DNA of 64,000 nt from VXOI01 sp965261945 (GCA_965261945.1 CBDHEF010000002.1:496001-560000), one strand, 5' to 3'. Shown: positions 43,496 to 53,236, counted from the first letter of the stretch. Made by a program: numbers and translations. Notes: generated from the sequence alone by a model not told the origin.

Positions 43496-44890
43496 TCAAG
43501 ATTCCGGTGGCGAGGTTGCCGTGGGCTCGGTCAGTTCATCCCGGTCAGCCCGGCCCATCCGGGCTGGGCTGACCGGAAGGATGGCGAGAGCCCCCAGGGT
43601 AAAGAGTGCGGCGCAGCCGACGATGAGCGCGCGGTACCCCAGGTCCTCGGAAGCGCGGTTCAGCAGGTCTATGCCAGGGCCAAACAGCCGGGGGAGGGCC
43701 GCCCCGCCGATGGTCGACAAGTTCACGATGCCTATATGCGTCCCGGCCCGTTCTTCGTCGCCCATTTCGTTGGCCAGGGCCCAACTGGCGCTGAGCAGCG
43801 CTCCGGCCGATGCTCCAATGATGCTGGCGGTAATCACTAGGCCAGTGGTGGTGTCGGTCAAAAGAAGCCAAGAAGTGCTGACGGCTGCGCCGGCTGCCCC
43901 CGCGATTACTATGGGCTTGCGGCCGATGTGGTCGGACGCCCAGCCGCCAAGATAAACCGCTACCGCCAGCGAGCCGCCGATGGCCGGTATCATGCGGCTG
44001 AGCGTTTCTGCCGGGTTTTCCGCTTGCACCACGTCCTTCAGGAAAAACAGCCCGTAGGTGGGGAAGGAGTAGATTGCCGTCATCAGCAGCAGCCTGGAAA
44101 CCAGAAACAGAGCCAATTGCGGGTTCAGCACGGGACGCAGGGAGGCATCGCTTCTCCGCGGCGGCCTTGGCCGGGGACGGATGCCCTGAGCCAGCACCGT
44201 CGCGCAGGTAATCGTCACGGTAATAATCAGGGCTGCCCCGAGTAATGCAAAGACCGCCCACTCCCAATTGACGTATAGGGGACCCAATTCTGAATTGACG
44301 TACACCGGCCCCAATTCCGCCCCCCCCGCATATCCAATCAGAGCGGCGCTGGCGGTGATCAACGCCAGGCCGCCGATAGCGTCCATCAGAATTTTCACCG
44401 ACGACGCCACGCCAATTCGGGCGCGCGGGACCAGGTCGCGGATGAGCGCCATTCCAGGGCCGTAGGCGACATTCAAGTTGGCCTGTATGAGCATCCACGC
44501 TGCGAACAGAGCCGTAATACTTGATGCCAGCACCACCAGCACGAGGCAGGCGCACACCACCACCGTTCCGTAGATGATATAGGGAACACGCCTTCCCAGC
44601 GGGGACCTGGTGCGGTCGCTCACCCGGCCAATCAGCGGTTGCATTACCGCCGCCACCAGCAGCCCGCCCATGCCGAGCATCGCCAAATAGGTGTTCTTCA
44701 GGGATTCGGGGGCAAGGGTAAGCACGATAACGGGCAATACCACCGTGTCCATCGCCAAGAGGAACCCGGTAACGCCGAAACTGAAGGCGTTGAGCCGAAC
44801 CAGAGCGAAGTTGCTCCAGCTTCTTTCTGCCGTGGCGAGGGACATTTCAGGCAGCTTGCCGGTAGGTTTTTGCTGACATAAGGCTGACAT
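43496..44890 (-). CDS. MFS transporter, GPH/SLC45-like
   Basis: A 464-residue 12-helix transporter. The loop motif IGRVSDRTRSPLGRRVPYIIYG is typical of the glycoside-pentoside-hexuronide (MelB-like, cation symporter) group; GGWASDHIGRKPIVIAG is motif A of the second half. A short duplicated element in the middle gives GPVYVNSELGPLYVNWE. ATG 44890 is used; ATG 44845 (MSLATAERSW) is also possible, neither with a ribosome site. Probable sugar or organic acid uptake; substrate unknown. Confidence 0.8.
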   Translation of the reverse strand: MSALCQQKPTGKLPEMSLATAERSWSNFALVRLNAFSFGVTGFLLAMDTVVLPVIVLTLAPESLKNTYLAMLGMGGLLVAAVMQPLIGRVSDRTRSPLGRRVPYIIYGTVVVCACLVLVVLASSITALFAAWMLIQANLNVAYGPGMALIRDLVPRARIGVASSVKILMDAIGGLALITASAALIGYAGGAELGPVYVNSELGPLYVNWEWAVFALLGAALIITVTITCATVLAQGIRPRPRPPRRSDASLRPVLNPQLALFLVSRLLLMTAIYSFPTYGLFFLKDVVQAENPAETLSRMIPAIGGSLAVAVYLGGWASDHIGRKPIVIAGAAGAAVSTSWLLLTDTTTGLVITASIIGASAGALLSASWALANEMGDEERAGTHIGIVNLSTIGGAALPRLFGPGIDLLNRASEDLGYRALIVGCAALFTLGALAILPVSPARMGRADRDELTEPTATSPPES

Positions 44891-45095
44891 AAGAAGGACT
44901 GTGCGGCAGGCGGAATCAGTGGGATGGCAGGCGCGCCAAGCACCGGGGTATTGTTGGGGAGGATGTCGTGTTAAGGTTGCCCCGGAAGCGTTGAGGGTGC
45001 ATTCTCCTTATCATACAGCAATGGAACGGGGGAAGAGTCCCGCATTCGCCCCGCATTGCCCTCCTAATCTTCGTTACTTCCGGCGAGATGATGAG

Positions 45096-46070
45096 TTGAA
45101 GATTTGCTGCCTGCTGCCCAGCGGCGCCGAAATTCTCTATGCCCTGGGGCTGGCCGACAGTGTCATCGGCGTCAGCGACCTCTGCGACTACCCGCCCGAA
45201 ATCCTGGAAACCAAGCCAGTGGTGAGCCGGAGCAAGGTTGACCCCTCGGTAATGTCCAGCGAGGAAGTGGAGGAGGCGCTGAGCGGCATCCTGAGCAAAG
45301 GCGAAAGCCCCTATGAGCTGGACTATGGGTGGCTGGCCAGGGAGTTGCCGGACATAATCTTCACTCAAGACCTGTGCCATATCTGCGAGATAGACGCAGG
45401 GGAAGTCAATCTCGCGGTTCGAGGGATGTCAGTTCAGCCTCGGGTGGTGGTTCTGCAACCCCGCACCTTCGAGGAAATTGTGGACTCCATAGCCGAGGTG
45501 GGCGATGTCTGCGGCGTCCCCCAACGGGCGGCGGAGTTGACGGCGTCGCTACGGGCACGGGCGAAGGCGGTGCTCAGTAAGACACAATCGGCGCAATCGC
45601 GGCCCTCGGTGTTCTCGCTGGAGGGGGTCAACCCCCTGGTGGCCGGCGGGCACTGGATCCCGGACCTGCTGAGAATGGCAGGGGGGAGCATCACGGCCCT
45701 GGAGCCGGGCTGCAACGCCCGGCGCCTGGAATGGCGCGAGGTGGCGGAATCGGCGCCGGACAAGCTGTTCGTTGACCTGTGCTCGTCGGACGTGGCCCGT
45801 CACCTGCGCGAGGCGCCGTGGCTGGCGGCCCAGGATGGCTGGCGGGAGCTTCCGGCCGTGGCCTCCGGCGAAGTCTACCTGATTGACCACACCTACTTCA
45901 GTTGCCCCGGCCCGCGAATTGTAGTCGGGCTGGAGATACTGGCCCAGTTGACCCACCCGCAGCTATTCAGCGGGTTGATTCCGCCGGGTGTGGTGGCAAA
46001 GCTGGATGCTGAGGCTGCCGCGTCGGTTCCCGCCGAGGATATAGCCGCCTGCTTCCGGCCTTTTCCCTGA
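45096..46070 (+). CDS. BtuF/cobalamin-binding-like protein without signal peptide
   Basis: A 324-residue protein with the BtuF/ferrisiderophore-binding fold. KICCLLPSGAEILYALGLAD is the start of BtuF-type proteins; VVVLQPRTFEEIVDSIAEVG and the LVAGGHWIPDLLRMAGG segment follow. No signal sequence or lipobox is present, so it is predicted cytosolic. TTG start at 45096 with GAGATGATGAG upstream; the frame is open to 44901 but starts there are poor. No ABC transporter genes lie next to it. Role unknown. Confidence 0.7.
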   Translation: MKICCLLPSGAEILYALGLADSVIGVSDLCDYPPEILETKPVVSRSKVDPSVMSSEEVEEALSGILSKGESPYELDYGWLARELPDIIFTQDLCHICEIDAGEVNLAVRGMSVQPRVVVLQPRTFEEIVDSIAEVGDVCGVPQRAAELTASLRARAKAVLSKTQSAQSRPSVFSLEGVNPLVAGGHWIPDLLRMAGGSITALEPGCNARRLEWREVAESAPDKLFVDLCSSDVARHLREAPWLAAQDGWRELPAVASGEVYLIDHTYFSCPGPRIVVGLEILAQLTHPQLFSGLIPPGVVAKLDAEAAASVPAEDIAACFRPFP

Positions 46071-46177
46071 CCGCTGGACTGCCCGTCGCAACGTCTGCGG
46101 ATAGAGCGAAGGGCACAGCGGCGATGCCCGCAATGGCTTGAGCATTTAGATAGTAGCGCAACCGAGTAATTGCGTAT

Positions 46178-46183
46178 TATAAT
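46178..46183 (+). promoter_or_regulatory. Possible -10 element (TATAAT) before the flavin reductase gene
   Basis: A perfect TATAAT lies about 105 bases before the ATG at 46290; no matching -35 is obvious. 46071-46289 contains no other feature. Confidence 0.35.
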
Positions 46184-46289
46184 GTCGCAAATCAAGCGGC
46201 CTGGTCTTTTGGCGTCATAATACTGATTTTCGCGGTAGTAGGCTCGCGGTGGGCGGCGCTTTCCGCGGGGGTCGTGATTTGGGGTGTAT

Positions 46290-46781
46290 ATGTCCTCGTT
46301 CGACAAGAATGAATTCAGATCTGCGCTTTCCGAATTCGCCACCGGCGTCACGGTTATTACCACGCTGGACGACGAAGGCAACCCCCACACCATGACGGCC
46401 AACTCCTTCACGTCGGTCTGTCTGGACCCGCCTATTGTATTGGTCTGCGTCGCCCACGGCACCCACACCTACGGCTACCTGGAGGAGCGGCAGAAGTTTG
46501 GCGTCAACTTCCTGAAGGAAGAGCAGGAAGAGGTGGGCGCGTATTTCGCCAAGAAACCGCAGGATCGTACTGGCGGCGTGAACTACAGCTTCTCCCAATC
46601 AGAAAACGGTGTGCCGGTGCTCGACGGCTCGGCCATATTCTTTGACTGCGACGTTATCGGTTCTCACGTATACGGGGACCACACCGTATACATGGGAGAG
46701 GTCAAGGAAATTCGCCGCGAAGATTATGACAATCCCCTTATGTTCTACCGGAGCCGCTGGTATCATCCCCACCGGGTGTAG
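46290..46781 (+). CDS. Flavin reductase-like protein
   Basis: A 163-residue FMN-binding split-barrel protein of the flavin reductase (HpaC-like) domain. SSFDKNEFRSALSEFATGV and TVITTLDDEGNPHTMTANSF are typical, as are VCLDPPIVLVCVA and YFAKKP. Probably supplies reduced FMN/FAD to a monooxygenase or acts on its own; no monooxygenase partner is adjacent. Weak GGGG ribosome site before ATG; a GTG two codons upstream is possible. Strong terminator follows. Confidence 0.88.
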   Translation: MSSFDKNEFRSALSEFATGVTVITTLDDEGNPHTMTANSFTSVCLDPPIVLVCVAHGTHTYGYLEERQKFGVNFLKEEQEEVGAYFAKKPQDRTGGVNYSFSQSENGVPVLDGSAIFFDCDVIGSHVYGDHTVYMGEVKEIRREDYDNPLMFYRSRWYHPHRV

Positions 46782-46800
46782 TTTGCCTCGCAGGCTATTG

Positions 46801-46858
46801 GCGCAACAAGAAAGAGAGCGCAGGCTTCACACAGCCTGCGCTCTCTTTCTTGTTGCGC
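46801..46858. terminator. Perfect 26-bp hairpin between convergent genes
   Basis: GCGCAACAAGAAAGAGAGCGCAGGCT (46801-46826) pairs perfectly with 46833-46858 around a 6-base loop TCACAC. It lies 20 bases after the flavin reductase stop and 9 before the end of the facing alpha/beta hydrolase. Acts as a bidirectional terminator; its length is unusual for such sites and it may be an RNase III target. Confidence 0.75.
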
Positions 46859-46867
46859 TTTTCGCCC

Positions 46868-47578
46868 TCAGCTTGCCCGCTTTCCCGGCGCCTTGAAGGT
46901 TGCCAGAAAGTCCTCGATTTCCTCGTTGACCTTCTGGAATTTCTCCATGTGCACGAAGTGGGTTCCGCCCGGGATGATGGACTGGCTGGCGTCTGTGATG
47001 CTGCTGGTCAGGTAGTCGGAATACTTCACCGGGGTCATCACGTCGTCGCTGCCACAGATGACTCGGGTGGGCAGCTTTATATCTCCCACACGGTCCATCA
47101 TGTCAAAGCTGTCGCAGGCCATCAGGTCGTTTAGTTCCACCTCGGGCCCCACCTCGGCGGCCCGCTGCCGCAGCACGGGGAACACCTCCGGCTCCACGTA
47201 GCTGTAGTATTCCATATGTCCCTCTAGCCAGGAGCCGTTGTTGCCGACAGCCTGGCGGCAACGGTCGAGATAGTGCGGATGCACCCGCAGGCGCGCACCG
47301 GTGCCGAGCAGAATCAGGCCGCGCAACTCTTCCGGGTATTTCAGGGCGTAACGCATTGCGATTGCCCCGCCCATGGAGTGACCGCAGAGAATAACGTTCT
47401 TGTAACGCCTGGCCCGGATGAATCCGCGCACCCACTCCAGGTAGCCGTCAACCGACTCGCAGGGCTTGCCGTCGGGGTGGCCGGGAAGATCGATGGCCTT
47501 GGCGCTTCGAAAGTGCCGCAGTTGATAGTAGAAAGATAGACTGGAACACCCTGCCCCATGCAGAAAAACGAGCTTCAT
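46868..47578 (-). CDS. Alpha/beta hydrolase
   Basis: A 236-residue alpha/beta-hydrolase. KLVFLHGAGCSSLSF starts the fold, the nucleophile elbow is LCGHSMGGAIAMRYAL near residue 92, acid Asp in CGSDDVMTPVKYSDYL near 180 and His in GGTHFVHMEK near 210. ATG 47578 chosen. 47579-47851 carries no gene; it includes a GGGGCGGGC/GCCCGCCCC palindrome (47782-47802) and two copies of ACTACGGAAACAA. Confidence 0.85.
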   Translation of the reverse strand: MKLVFLHGAGCSSLSFYYQLRHFRSAKAIDLPGHPDGKPCESVDGYLEWVRGFIRARRYKNVILCGHSMGGAIAMRYALKYPEELRGLILLGTGARLRVHPHYLDRCRQAVGNNGSWLEGHMEYYSYVEPEVFPVLRQRAAEVGPEVELNDLMACDSFDMMDRVGDIKLPTRVICGSDDVMTPVKYSDYLTSSITDASQSIIPGGTHFVHMEKFQKVNEEIEDFLATFKAPGKRAS

Positions 47579-47851
47579 ACCCAATTTATCGGCTCTCCTA
47601 ATCGATACTGCTAATAGTATGCGACCAATAGTATCAACTTAGCATGGTATTGTACACAAGGCGATGTTGTTTTTCAAGATAATGGGCGATATGCGGCGTA
47701 GAGCGAGGCGCGATGCTGATAGTGGCAGCCATGGCGGGACGTCATTACGTTACGAAAATCTAAATTCGATGTGACGAAACAGGGGCGGGCAACGCCCGCC
47801 CCCGCAACTACGGAAACAAACTACGGAAACAAGGTGATGAATGGGCGTCCT

Positions 47852-50431
47852 CTAGCAGGAATCTTCCGGGTTCCCGTTGCTGTGGGCATCCGGGTCATAG
47901 CCGTTTGATTCCTCCACCCGGTTGCGGCCATTGGCGCGCCGGTGCCCGTTGGTTCCCGATATTGGCTCGCCGTCGCGGTCCGTTTCCTGGAACACCGCTA
48001 TCGAGGCCACGTAGTCGTCCGATTCCCGTTCCTTCCAGAGAATTACGCCCTGCGCGACCCGTCCGGTTTCGCGCACGTCATCCATGCTGATGCGAACCAC
48101 CTGAGCCTTGGATGAAATAATCAACATTTCCTGTTGTTCCGGGTCGGTTACTACCTTGGCCGCCGCCAGCGGTCCCGCCTTTTCCGTAACTTGGAAGGTG
48201 CGGACACCCTGGCCGCCGCGTCCCTTGCGAGTATAGCTGGACGTAGAGGTCATCTTGCCGTATCCACCTTGGCTGACCACCAGCAGATGGCTGTTGGTGG
48301 TAACCACGCCCATCGCCACCACCTGGTCGTCTCCCAACAGGCGGATCCCGCGTACTCCCCCGGCAATTCTGCTGCGCGGTGTGAGGTCGTCGATGGCGAA
48401 CCGGATGGCCTGCCCACGCTCGGTCACCATGATCGCGTCCTTGGCCTCACCCACCTGCGCCACGGAGACCAGTTCGTCGTCCTGCGCCAGATTCATCACT
48501 ATCAGGCCCGACGGGCGGATACTAGTGAGCTCGCCGGTCTTTAGCGACTTAATCTGCCCCTTCTTGGTTGCCAGCAGCAGGGGGTATTCGTCCTTCGGAT
48601 TGTCGATGAGGAGCATGGTCTGCACCTGCTCGTTGCGCTGCAACGGCAGGAGATTGGACAGCAGCACACCCCGCGAGGTTCGGGAGGCGTCGCCGGGTAT
48701 CTGGAATGCCCGCAGCGGGTACACCCGGCCCCGGTTGGTGAAGAAGAACAGGGTGCTGTGGGTGTCTACAACCAGCAGGTCGAGGATGGCGTCACCATCG
48801 CGGGTGGTCATGCCCCGCACACCCTTGCCGCCCCGATTCTGCTGTCGGAAGGTGTTGGGCGGGACGCGCTTGATGTAACCGCGCTGGCTCAAGGTGACAA
48901 TGACGTCTTCCTGGGGGATGAGGGACTCTGGCGTCTCCTCGCCGATTTCCTCGGCCTCTATGGTCGTGCGGCGTGGGTTGTTCCGGTTGAAAGTCGACCT
49001 GAGCTCGCGGGTTTCACGCTTGATTTCCGCCCGAATCTTCTCCGAGTCGCCCAGGAGGGCTTCCAGTTCGGCGATTCTCTGGAGCAATTCGTTGTGTTCG
49101 GTCTGCAGGCGCTCCCGCTCCAGAGCGGCCAGGCGGCGCAGTTGCATATCCAGGATGGCCTGAGCCTGGACCTCGGAAAGGTCCAGTTGTTGCATCAGGT
49201 TGTTGCGCGATTCCTCGACGTCGGCGGAGTTGCGGATAATTTCGATGACCTCGTCAATGCGGTCAAGGGCCAGCAGCAGCCCCTGCACTATGTGATCGCG
49301 GTCGCGGGCCCGCTGCAACTGGTATTCGGACCGCCGGCGTATTACTTCCTCGCGGTGGCGGATGAAGAGTTCCAGGCAACGGCGCAGGGGCAGCACCTGT
49401 GGCTGTCCGTCCACCAGGGCCAGCATGATGGAGTTGAAGGACGACCGCATGGCGGTCTGGCGCAGCAGGTTGTTGAGCACCACTCGCGTCTGGGCGTCCC
49501 GCCGCAGTTCTATGACGATGCGCATCCCGCGCCGGTCCGACTCATCGCGGATGTCGGAGATGCCATCCAACTTCCGGTCGCGCGACAGTCCCGCGATGCG
49601 CTCGATGAGATTGGCCTTGTTGACCTGGTAGGGCAGGGAGGTGACAATAATCTGCTCCCGGTTGTTGCGGGTCTCTTCAAATTCGGTCTCGGCCTCCATG
49701 ATGATGCGGCCGCGCCCGGTGGTGTAGGTGTCCACGATTCCCTTGCGGCCCCGCACCCTGGCCCCGGTGGGAAAGTCCGGGCCGGTTATGTGGCGCATCA
49801 GCCGCTCGGTCGTGGCGTCCGGGTTGTCGATGAGATGGGTCAAGGCGTCGCAGACTTCGCCCAGATTGTGGGGCGGAATGTTTGTCGCCATGCCCACGGC
49901 GATGCCGGAGGCTCCGTTGACCAGCATATTGGGGGCGCGCGCCGGGAGCACCGTGGGTTCGGTCTGCTGGTCGTCGAAGTTGGGGATGAAGTCCACGGTG
50001 TTCTGGTCAATGTCGGCCAGCAGCTCATCGGCGATTTGGGCCAGTCGCGCCTCGGTGTAGCGCATGGCCGCCGGGGGGTCGCCATCGATGCTGCCGAAAT
50101 TGCCCTGCCCGGCAATCAGCGGGTAGCGCATTGAGAAATCCTGCGCCATCCGAACCAGGGCGTCGTAGACCGAGCCTTCGCCGTGAGGATGGAATTTGCC
50201 CAGCACCTCACCGGCGATCCGCGCGCTCTTGCGGAATTGGGAGCCGGGGCGGATGCCCATGTCGTGCATGGCATAGAGGATTCGCCGTTGCACCGGCTTC
50301 AGGCCGTCCCGGACATCGGGGAGCGCCCGCGACACGATAACGCTCATCGCGTAGGTAAGATATGAGGTGCGCATCTCGTCGGCGATGCGAATCGGCTGCT
50401 CTCCGGGTGGGACCGGGGCGGTAGTTACCAT
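47852..50431 (-). CDS. gyrA: DNA gyrase subunit A
   Basis: Type II topoisomerase subunit, 859 residues. The catalytic Tyr is Y125 in AMRYTEARL. N-terminal breakage-reunion domain includes RALPDVRDGLKPVQRRILYAMHDMG. The quinolone-determining region reads HPHGEGSVYDALV, with Gly at the position of E. coli Ser83 and Asp kept at the position of Asp87. The GyrA box variant QQNRGGKGVRGM and six-blade beta-pinwheel repeats follow, which points to gyrase and not ParC. ATG with GAGGAG upstream. Confidence 0.95.
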   Translation of the reverse strand: MVTTAPVPPGEQPIRIADEMRTSYLTYAMSVIVSRALPDVRDGLKPVQRRILYAMHDMGIRPGSQFRKSARIAGEVLGKFHPHGEGSVYDALVRMAQDFSMRYPLIAGQGNFGSIDGDPPAAMRYTEARLAQIADELLADIDQNTVDFIPNFDDQQTEPTVLPARAPNMLVNGASGIAVGMATNIPPHNLGEVCDALTHLIDNPDATTERLMRHITGPDFPTGARVRGRKGIVDTYTTGRGRIIMEAETEFEETRNNREQIIVTSLPYQVNKANLIERIAGLSRDRKLDGISDIRDESDRRGMRIVIELRRDAQTRVVLNNLLRQTAMRSSFNSIMLALVDGQPQVLPLRRCLELFIRHREEVIRRRSEYQLQRARDRDHIVQGLLLALDRIDEVIEIIRNSADVEESRNNLMQQLDLSEVQAQAILDMQLRRLAALERERLQTEHNELLQRIAELEALLGDSEKIRAEIKRETRELRSTFNRNNPRRTTIEAEEIGEETPESLIPQEDVIVTLSQRGYIKRVPPNTFRQQNRGGKGVRGMTTRDGDAILDLLVVDTHSTLFFFTNRGRVYPLRAFQIPGDASRTSRGVLLSNLLPLQRNEQVQTMLLIDNPKDEYPLLLATKKGQIKSLKTGELTSIRPSGLIVMNLAQDDELVSVAQVGEAKDAIMVTERGQAIRFAIDDLTPRSRIAGGVRGIRLLGDDQVVAMGVVTTNSHLLVVSQGGYGKMTSTSSYTRKGRGGQGVRTFQVTEKAGPLAAAKVVTDPEQQEMLIISSKAQVVRISMDDVRETGRVAQGVILWKERESDDYVASIAVFQETDRDGEPISGTNGHRRANGRNRVEESNGYDPDAHSNGNPEDSC

Positions 50432-50555
50432 AGGTCAACACTCCTCAAGTCGTCGCTTCCGGCTGAAACCGGGAAACCGACGCGGAACCGGCCAGCCAAC
50501 GGACGTGGCAAGCGCCGCAACTGGTTTCGGACAGGGTTGCCTTCAGTGGCAGGCG

Positions 50556-51266
50556 CTAGGCCGAAAGCGCTGCTGCGAACAGCTCTGCCCGGTCGCGCAA
50601 CCCGGCGAAAAGGTTGGCGAAGAGCCTCGGCACCTCGTCCTGCCGTTCCGGGTGACACTGTAGCCCGATGACCCAACTGTGCTCCGGGCTTTCCAACCCC
50701 TCCACCAACCCGTCATCGACACTGTATGCCGTGCTCATCAGGCGCGGCGCTCTCTGCGCCTCCTTAAGGCCCTGGTGGTGGTAGCTGTTGACCCTGAAGA
50801 ATCCTGCGGACCCAATAATGGCTGCCGCCTTGGCGCCGGGGGCGACGTAAATCTGATGGCTGGCCGGTTCGCCGTTGCCGGCGGATTCGTCGCTCCGGTG
50901 GCCGGGCAGGTCCTGAATCAGCCTGCCGCCGAAGGCCACGTTCAGCAGTTGCATCCCGCGGCAGATGGCCAGCACCGGCATATCGCGCGATAGAGCGTAT
51001 TCCAGAGCCCGCAGCTCCAGTTCATCCAGCCCGGGGGCGAGCTTCAGGCCGGCGGCGGGGTCGGGTTCCTGACCGTAACGTGACGGATGCACGTCCGGGC
51101 CGCCGGAAAGGAGCAGGCCGCCCACACCCCGCATCAACTCGGCGGTCGGCAGATGGCCGTGCGATTCAGGAAGCAAGACCCGAATCTCCGAGCCTGCCGA
51201 TTCCATTGCGTCAACGTATCGGCGGGCGTTCCGCTCATTGATCGAAGTGATTGCGACGATAGCCAT
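50556..51266 (-). CDS. Gamma-glutamyl-gamma-aminobutyrate hydrolase (peptidase C26, PuuD-like)
   Basis: Class I glutamine-amidotransferase-like hydrolase of 236 residues. GGLLLSGGPDVHPSRYGQEP, nucleophile Cys in VLAICRGMQLLNVAFGG near 101 and His-Glu in GLQCHPERQDEVPRLFANL near 206 are complete. Removes gamma-glutamyl groups, e.g. in putrescine breakdown. ATG 51266; the next gyrA is 124 bases downstream, same strand. Confidence 0.9.
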   Translation of the reverse strand: MAIVAITSINERNARRYVDAMESAGSEIRVLLPESHGHLPTAELMRGVGGLLLSGGPDVHPSRYGQEPDPAAGLKLAPGLDELELRALEYALSRDMPVLAICRGMQLLNVAFGGRLIQDLPGHRSDESAGNGEPASHQIYVAPGAKAAAIIGSAGFFRVNSYHHQGLKEAQRAPRLMSTAYSVDDGLVEGLESPEHSWVIGLQCHPERQDEVPRLFANLFAGLRDRAELFAAALSA

Positions 51267-51419
51267 ACTGAGTATCATTATACTTGAATCCGGCCCGCTT
51301 TGGCAGTGCCGGTCGGGCTGCTTACCGGGAATTCCGCCGCCAGGCGTTTGCGGGCGACGCTGTGCATTTGATAAGCTAGTAATTTAATTGACACCGGAAC
51401 CTGCGGGGCCGGAGGAGCC

Positions 51420-52547
51420 ATGAAAGAAGTTATCCAGGGAGCAGTCGAAACTCTGCGGGATGGCAAGCCCTGCGTAGTGGCGACAGTGGTCCGAACCAAG
51501 GGGTCAACGCCGCAGAAGGCGGGCGCCATGCTGCTGGTGCGGGATGACGGCAGCGGACTGGGCACACTGGGGGGCGGTTGCGTCGAGGGCGACATCTGGT
51601 TCGCCGCCAAGGAGATGCTGCGCGAAGGCGGCGGCCCGGAATTCAAGGACTACTACCTGAACGAGGATATTGCCGCCCGCGACGGTCTGGTCTGCGGCGG
51701 CACGATGTACTTCTACCTGGAACCCCTGCGGAGCCTGGATGACTTTCTGCCCTTGGGCGACGAGATTCTCGAAGCCTACGATGGCGGCGAGCCAGTGGGC
51801 TTGGCTACGGTGGTCAACAGCCCCAGCCAACCCGAGCGTCTCGGCGCCAAGCTGCTGCTGCGGGCTGACGGCACCATCTCGGGCACCTTGGGAACCCCGC
51901 AACTGGACGAGCCCGCGCTGGAGACGGCGCTTCGCATCGCCCACATCGGCAACACCGAGTCCATCTCCACCGAAGACGGCGCCGAGATTTTCGTCGAGGG
52001 CTTCACCACCCCGCCCACGCTGGTAATGGTCGGCGGCGGACACGTCGGCAAGGCGACGGCCGACCTGGCCCACTTCCTGGGCTATCGCGTCTTTATCGTT
52101 GACGACCGCCCGGAATTCTCCAACGAGGGACGGTTCCCCTACGCCGAGCAAACCATCGTCACGCCCTATGACCGGTGGTCCGACCACCTGAGCGTCAACG
52201 TCAACAGCTACCTGGTTGTCGCCACCCGCGGCCACCGCTACGACGACATGGCCCTGGAGTCGGCTCTCAAGACGCGGGCGCGCTACATCGGACTGCTGGG
52301 CAGCCGCCGCAAGACCTTGATGATTTATCGCCGCCTGATAGAGCAGGGCATCGCCAAGGAACGAATCAAGGAGGTCTACGCGCCGATAGGATTGAGCATC
52401 GGCGCTCTGACCCCGGAAGAAATAGCCGTCAGCGTCATGTCGGAAATCATCATGGTGCGGCGCGGCGGCGACGGCGGGCAGATGCAGATGGGCGACTGGT
52501 ACATTGACCGCGCCGCCAGCATCGTGGAACGGACGGTAGAGGTCTAG
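51420..52547 (+). CDS. xdhC: XdhC/CoxI family protein
   Basis: Maturation factor of molybdenum hydroxylases (xanthine or CO dehydrogenases), 375 residues. N-terminal CVVATVVRTKGSTPQKAGAMLL and GTLGGGCVEGDIW are the XdhC motifs; a C-terminal Rossmann domain begins at TLVMVGGGHVGKATADLAHF with acidic VDDRPEF. It inserts or sulfurates the Mo cofactor. GGAGGAGCC precedes the ATG. It is followed by mocA after a three-base gap. No hydroxylase subunits are next to it. Confidence 0.92.
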   Translation: MKEVIQGAVETLRDGKPCVVATVVRTKGSTPQKAGAMLLVRDDGSGLGTLGGGCVEGDIWFAAKEMLREGGGPEFKDYYLNEDIAARDGLVCGGTMYFYLEPLRSLDDFLPLGDEILEAYDGGEPVGLATVVNSPSQPERLGAKLLLRADGTISGTLGTPQLDEPALETALRIAHIGNTESISTEDGAEIFVEGFTTPPTLVMVGGGHVGKATADLAHFLGYRVFIVDDRPEFSNEGRFPYAEQTIVTPYDRWSDHLSVNVNSYLVVATRGHRYDDMALESALKTRARYIGLLGSRRKTLMIYRRLIEQGIAKERIKEVYAPIGLSIGALTPEEIAVSVMSEIIMVRRGGDGGQMQMGDWYIDRAASIVERTVEV

Positions 52548-52550
52548 CGG

Positions 52551-53156
52551 ATGCCCGGAGCTTGGGCCATCCTGCTGGCCGCCGGGGAATCCAGCAGGAT
52601 GGGGCAGTTAAAGGCCCTGTTGCTCTGGCGCGGACGGACCCTGCTGGAGCATCAGGTGTCCAGCCTGCTGGAGGGTGGAGCGCAGCGAGTGGTCGTGGTA
52701 CTGGGCCACCGGTCTGAGGAACTGCGCACTCTGCTGGAAGGCAAGGACGGCGTTTCTTGGACGCTGAACCCCGACTACCTACAGGGCAAGACGACGTCAA
52801 TCAAGGCCGGGCTTTCCGCTGTCGATGGTGATGCGGTTGACGACATCCTGCTGCTCAACGTGGACCAGCCGCGCTCGGCAGACGACGTTGCCCGCATCCT
52901 GGAGACGCACCGTTCCGGGGATTACGCTGTCACCGTGCCGGAATACCGGGGCAAGGGTGGGCATCCCATCGTCCTCTCGGCATCCCTGCTGCCGGAACTG
53001 CTCACAATCAACGAGGAAACGCAGGGGATCAAGGCCGTCGTGCGTCGCCGCCCGGAAGCGGTTTACCGCTTTCCGCTGGACAACCCGGAGATTCTGCTCG
53101 ACCTGAACACCCCGGAGCAGTACCGGGCGGCGGTCGAGGCTGCCGGAGCCTCCTGA
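52551..53156 (+). CDS. mocA: Molybdenum cofactor cytidylyltransferase-like NTP transferase
   Basis: A 201-residue MobA-like NTP-transferase of the MocA type. N-terminal AILLAAGESSRMGQLKALL (nucleotide-binding signature LAAGxxxRMG), then LNVDQPRSADDVARIL and GKGGHPIVLSASLL. MocA adds CMP to the Mo cofactor for xanthine-dehydrogenase-type enzymes. Directly follows xdhC, the usual pair. The hydroxylase it serves is outside the window. Confidence 0.88.
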   Translation: MPGAWAILLAAGESSRMGQLKALLLWRGRTLLEHQVSSLLEGGAQRVVVVLGHRSEELRTLLEGKDGVSWTLNPDYLQGKTTSIKAGLSAVDGDAVDDILLLNVDQPRSADDVARILETHRSGDYAVTVPEYRGKGGHPIVLSASLLPELLTINEETQGIKAVVRRRPEAVYRFPLDNPEILLDLNTPEQYRAAVEAAGAS

Positions 53157-53236
53157 ACTCGCTTGCCGAAGGTCTGCTTCGGACTGCCACTCCCAGCCGC
53201 ACCGGGCTCTGCGGAAATCCTACTCGGCAAGTAAAG

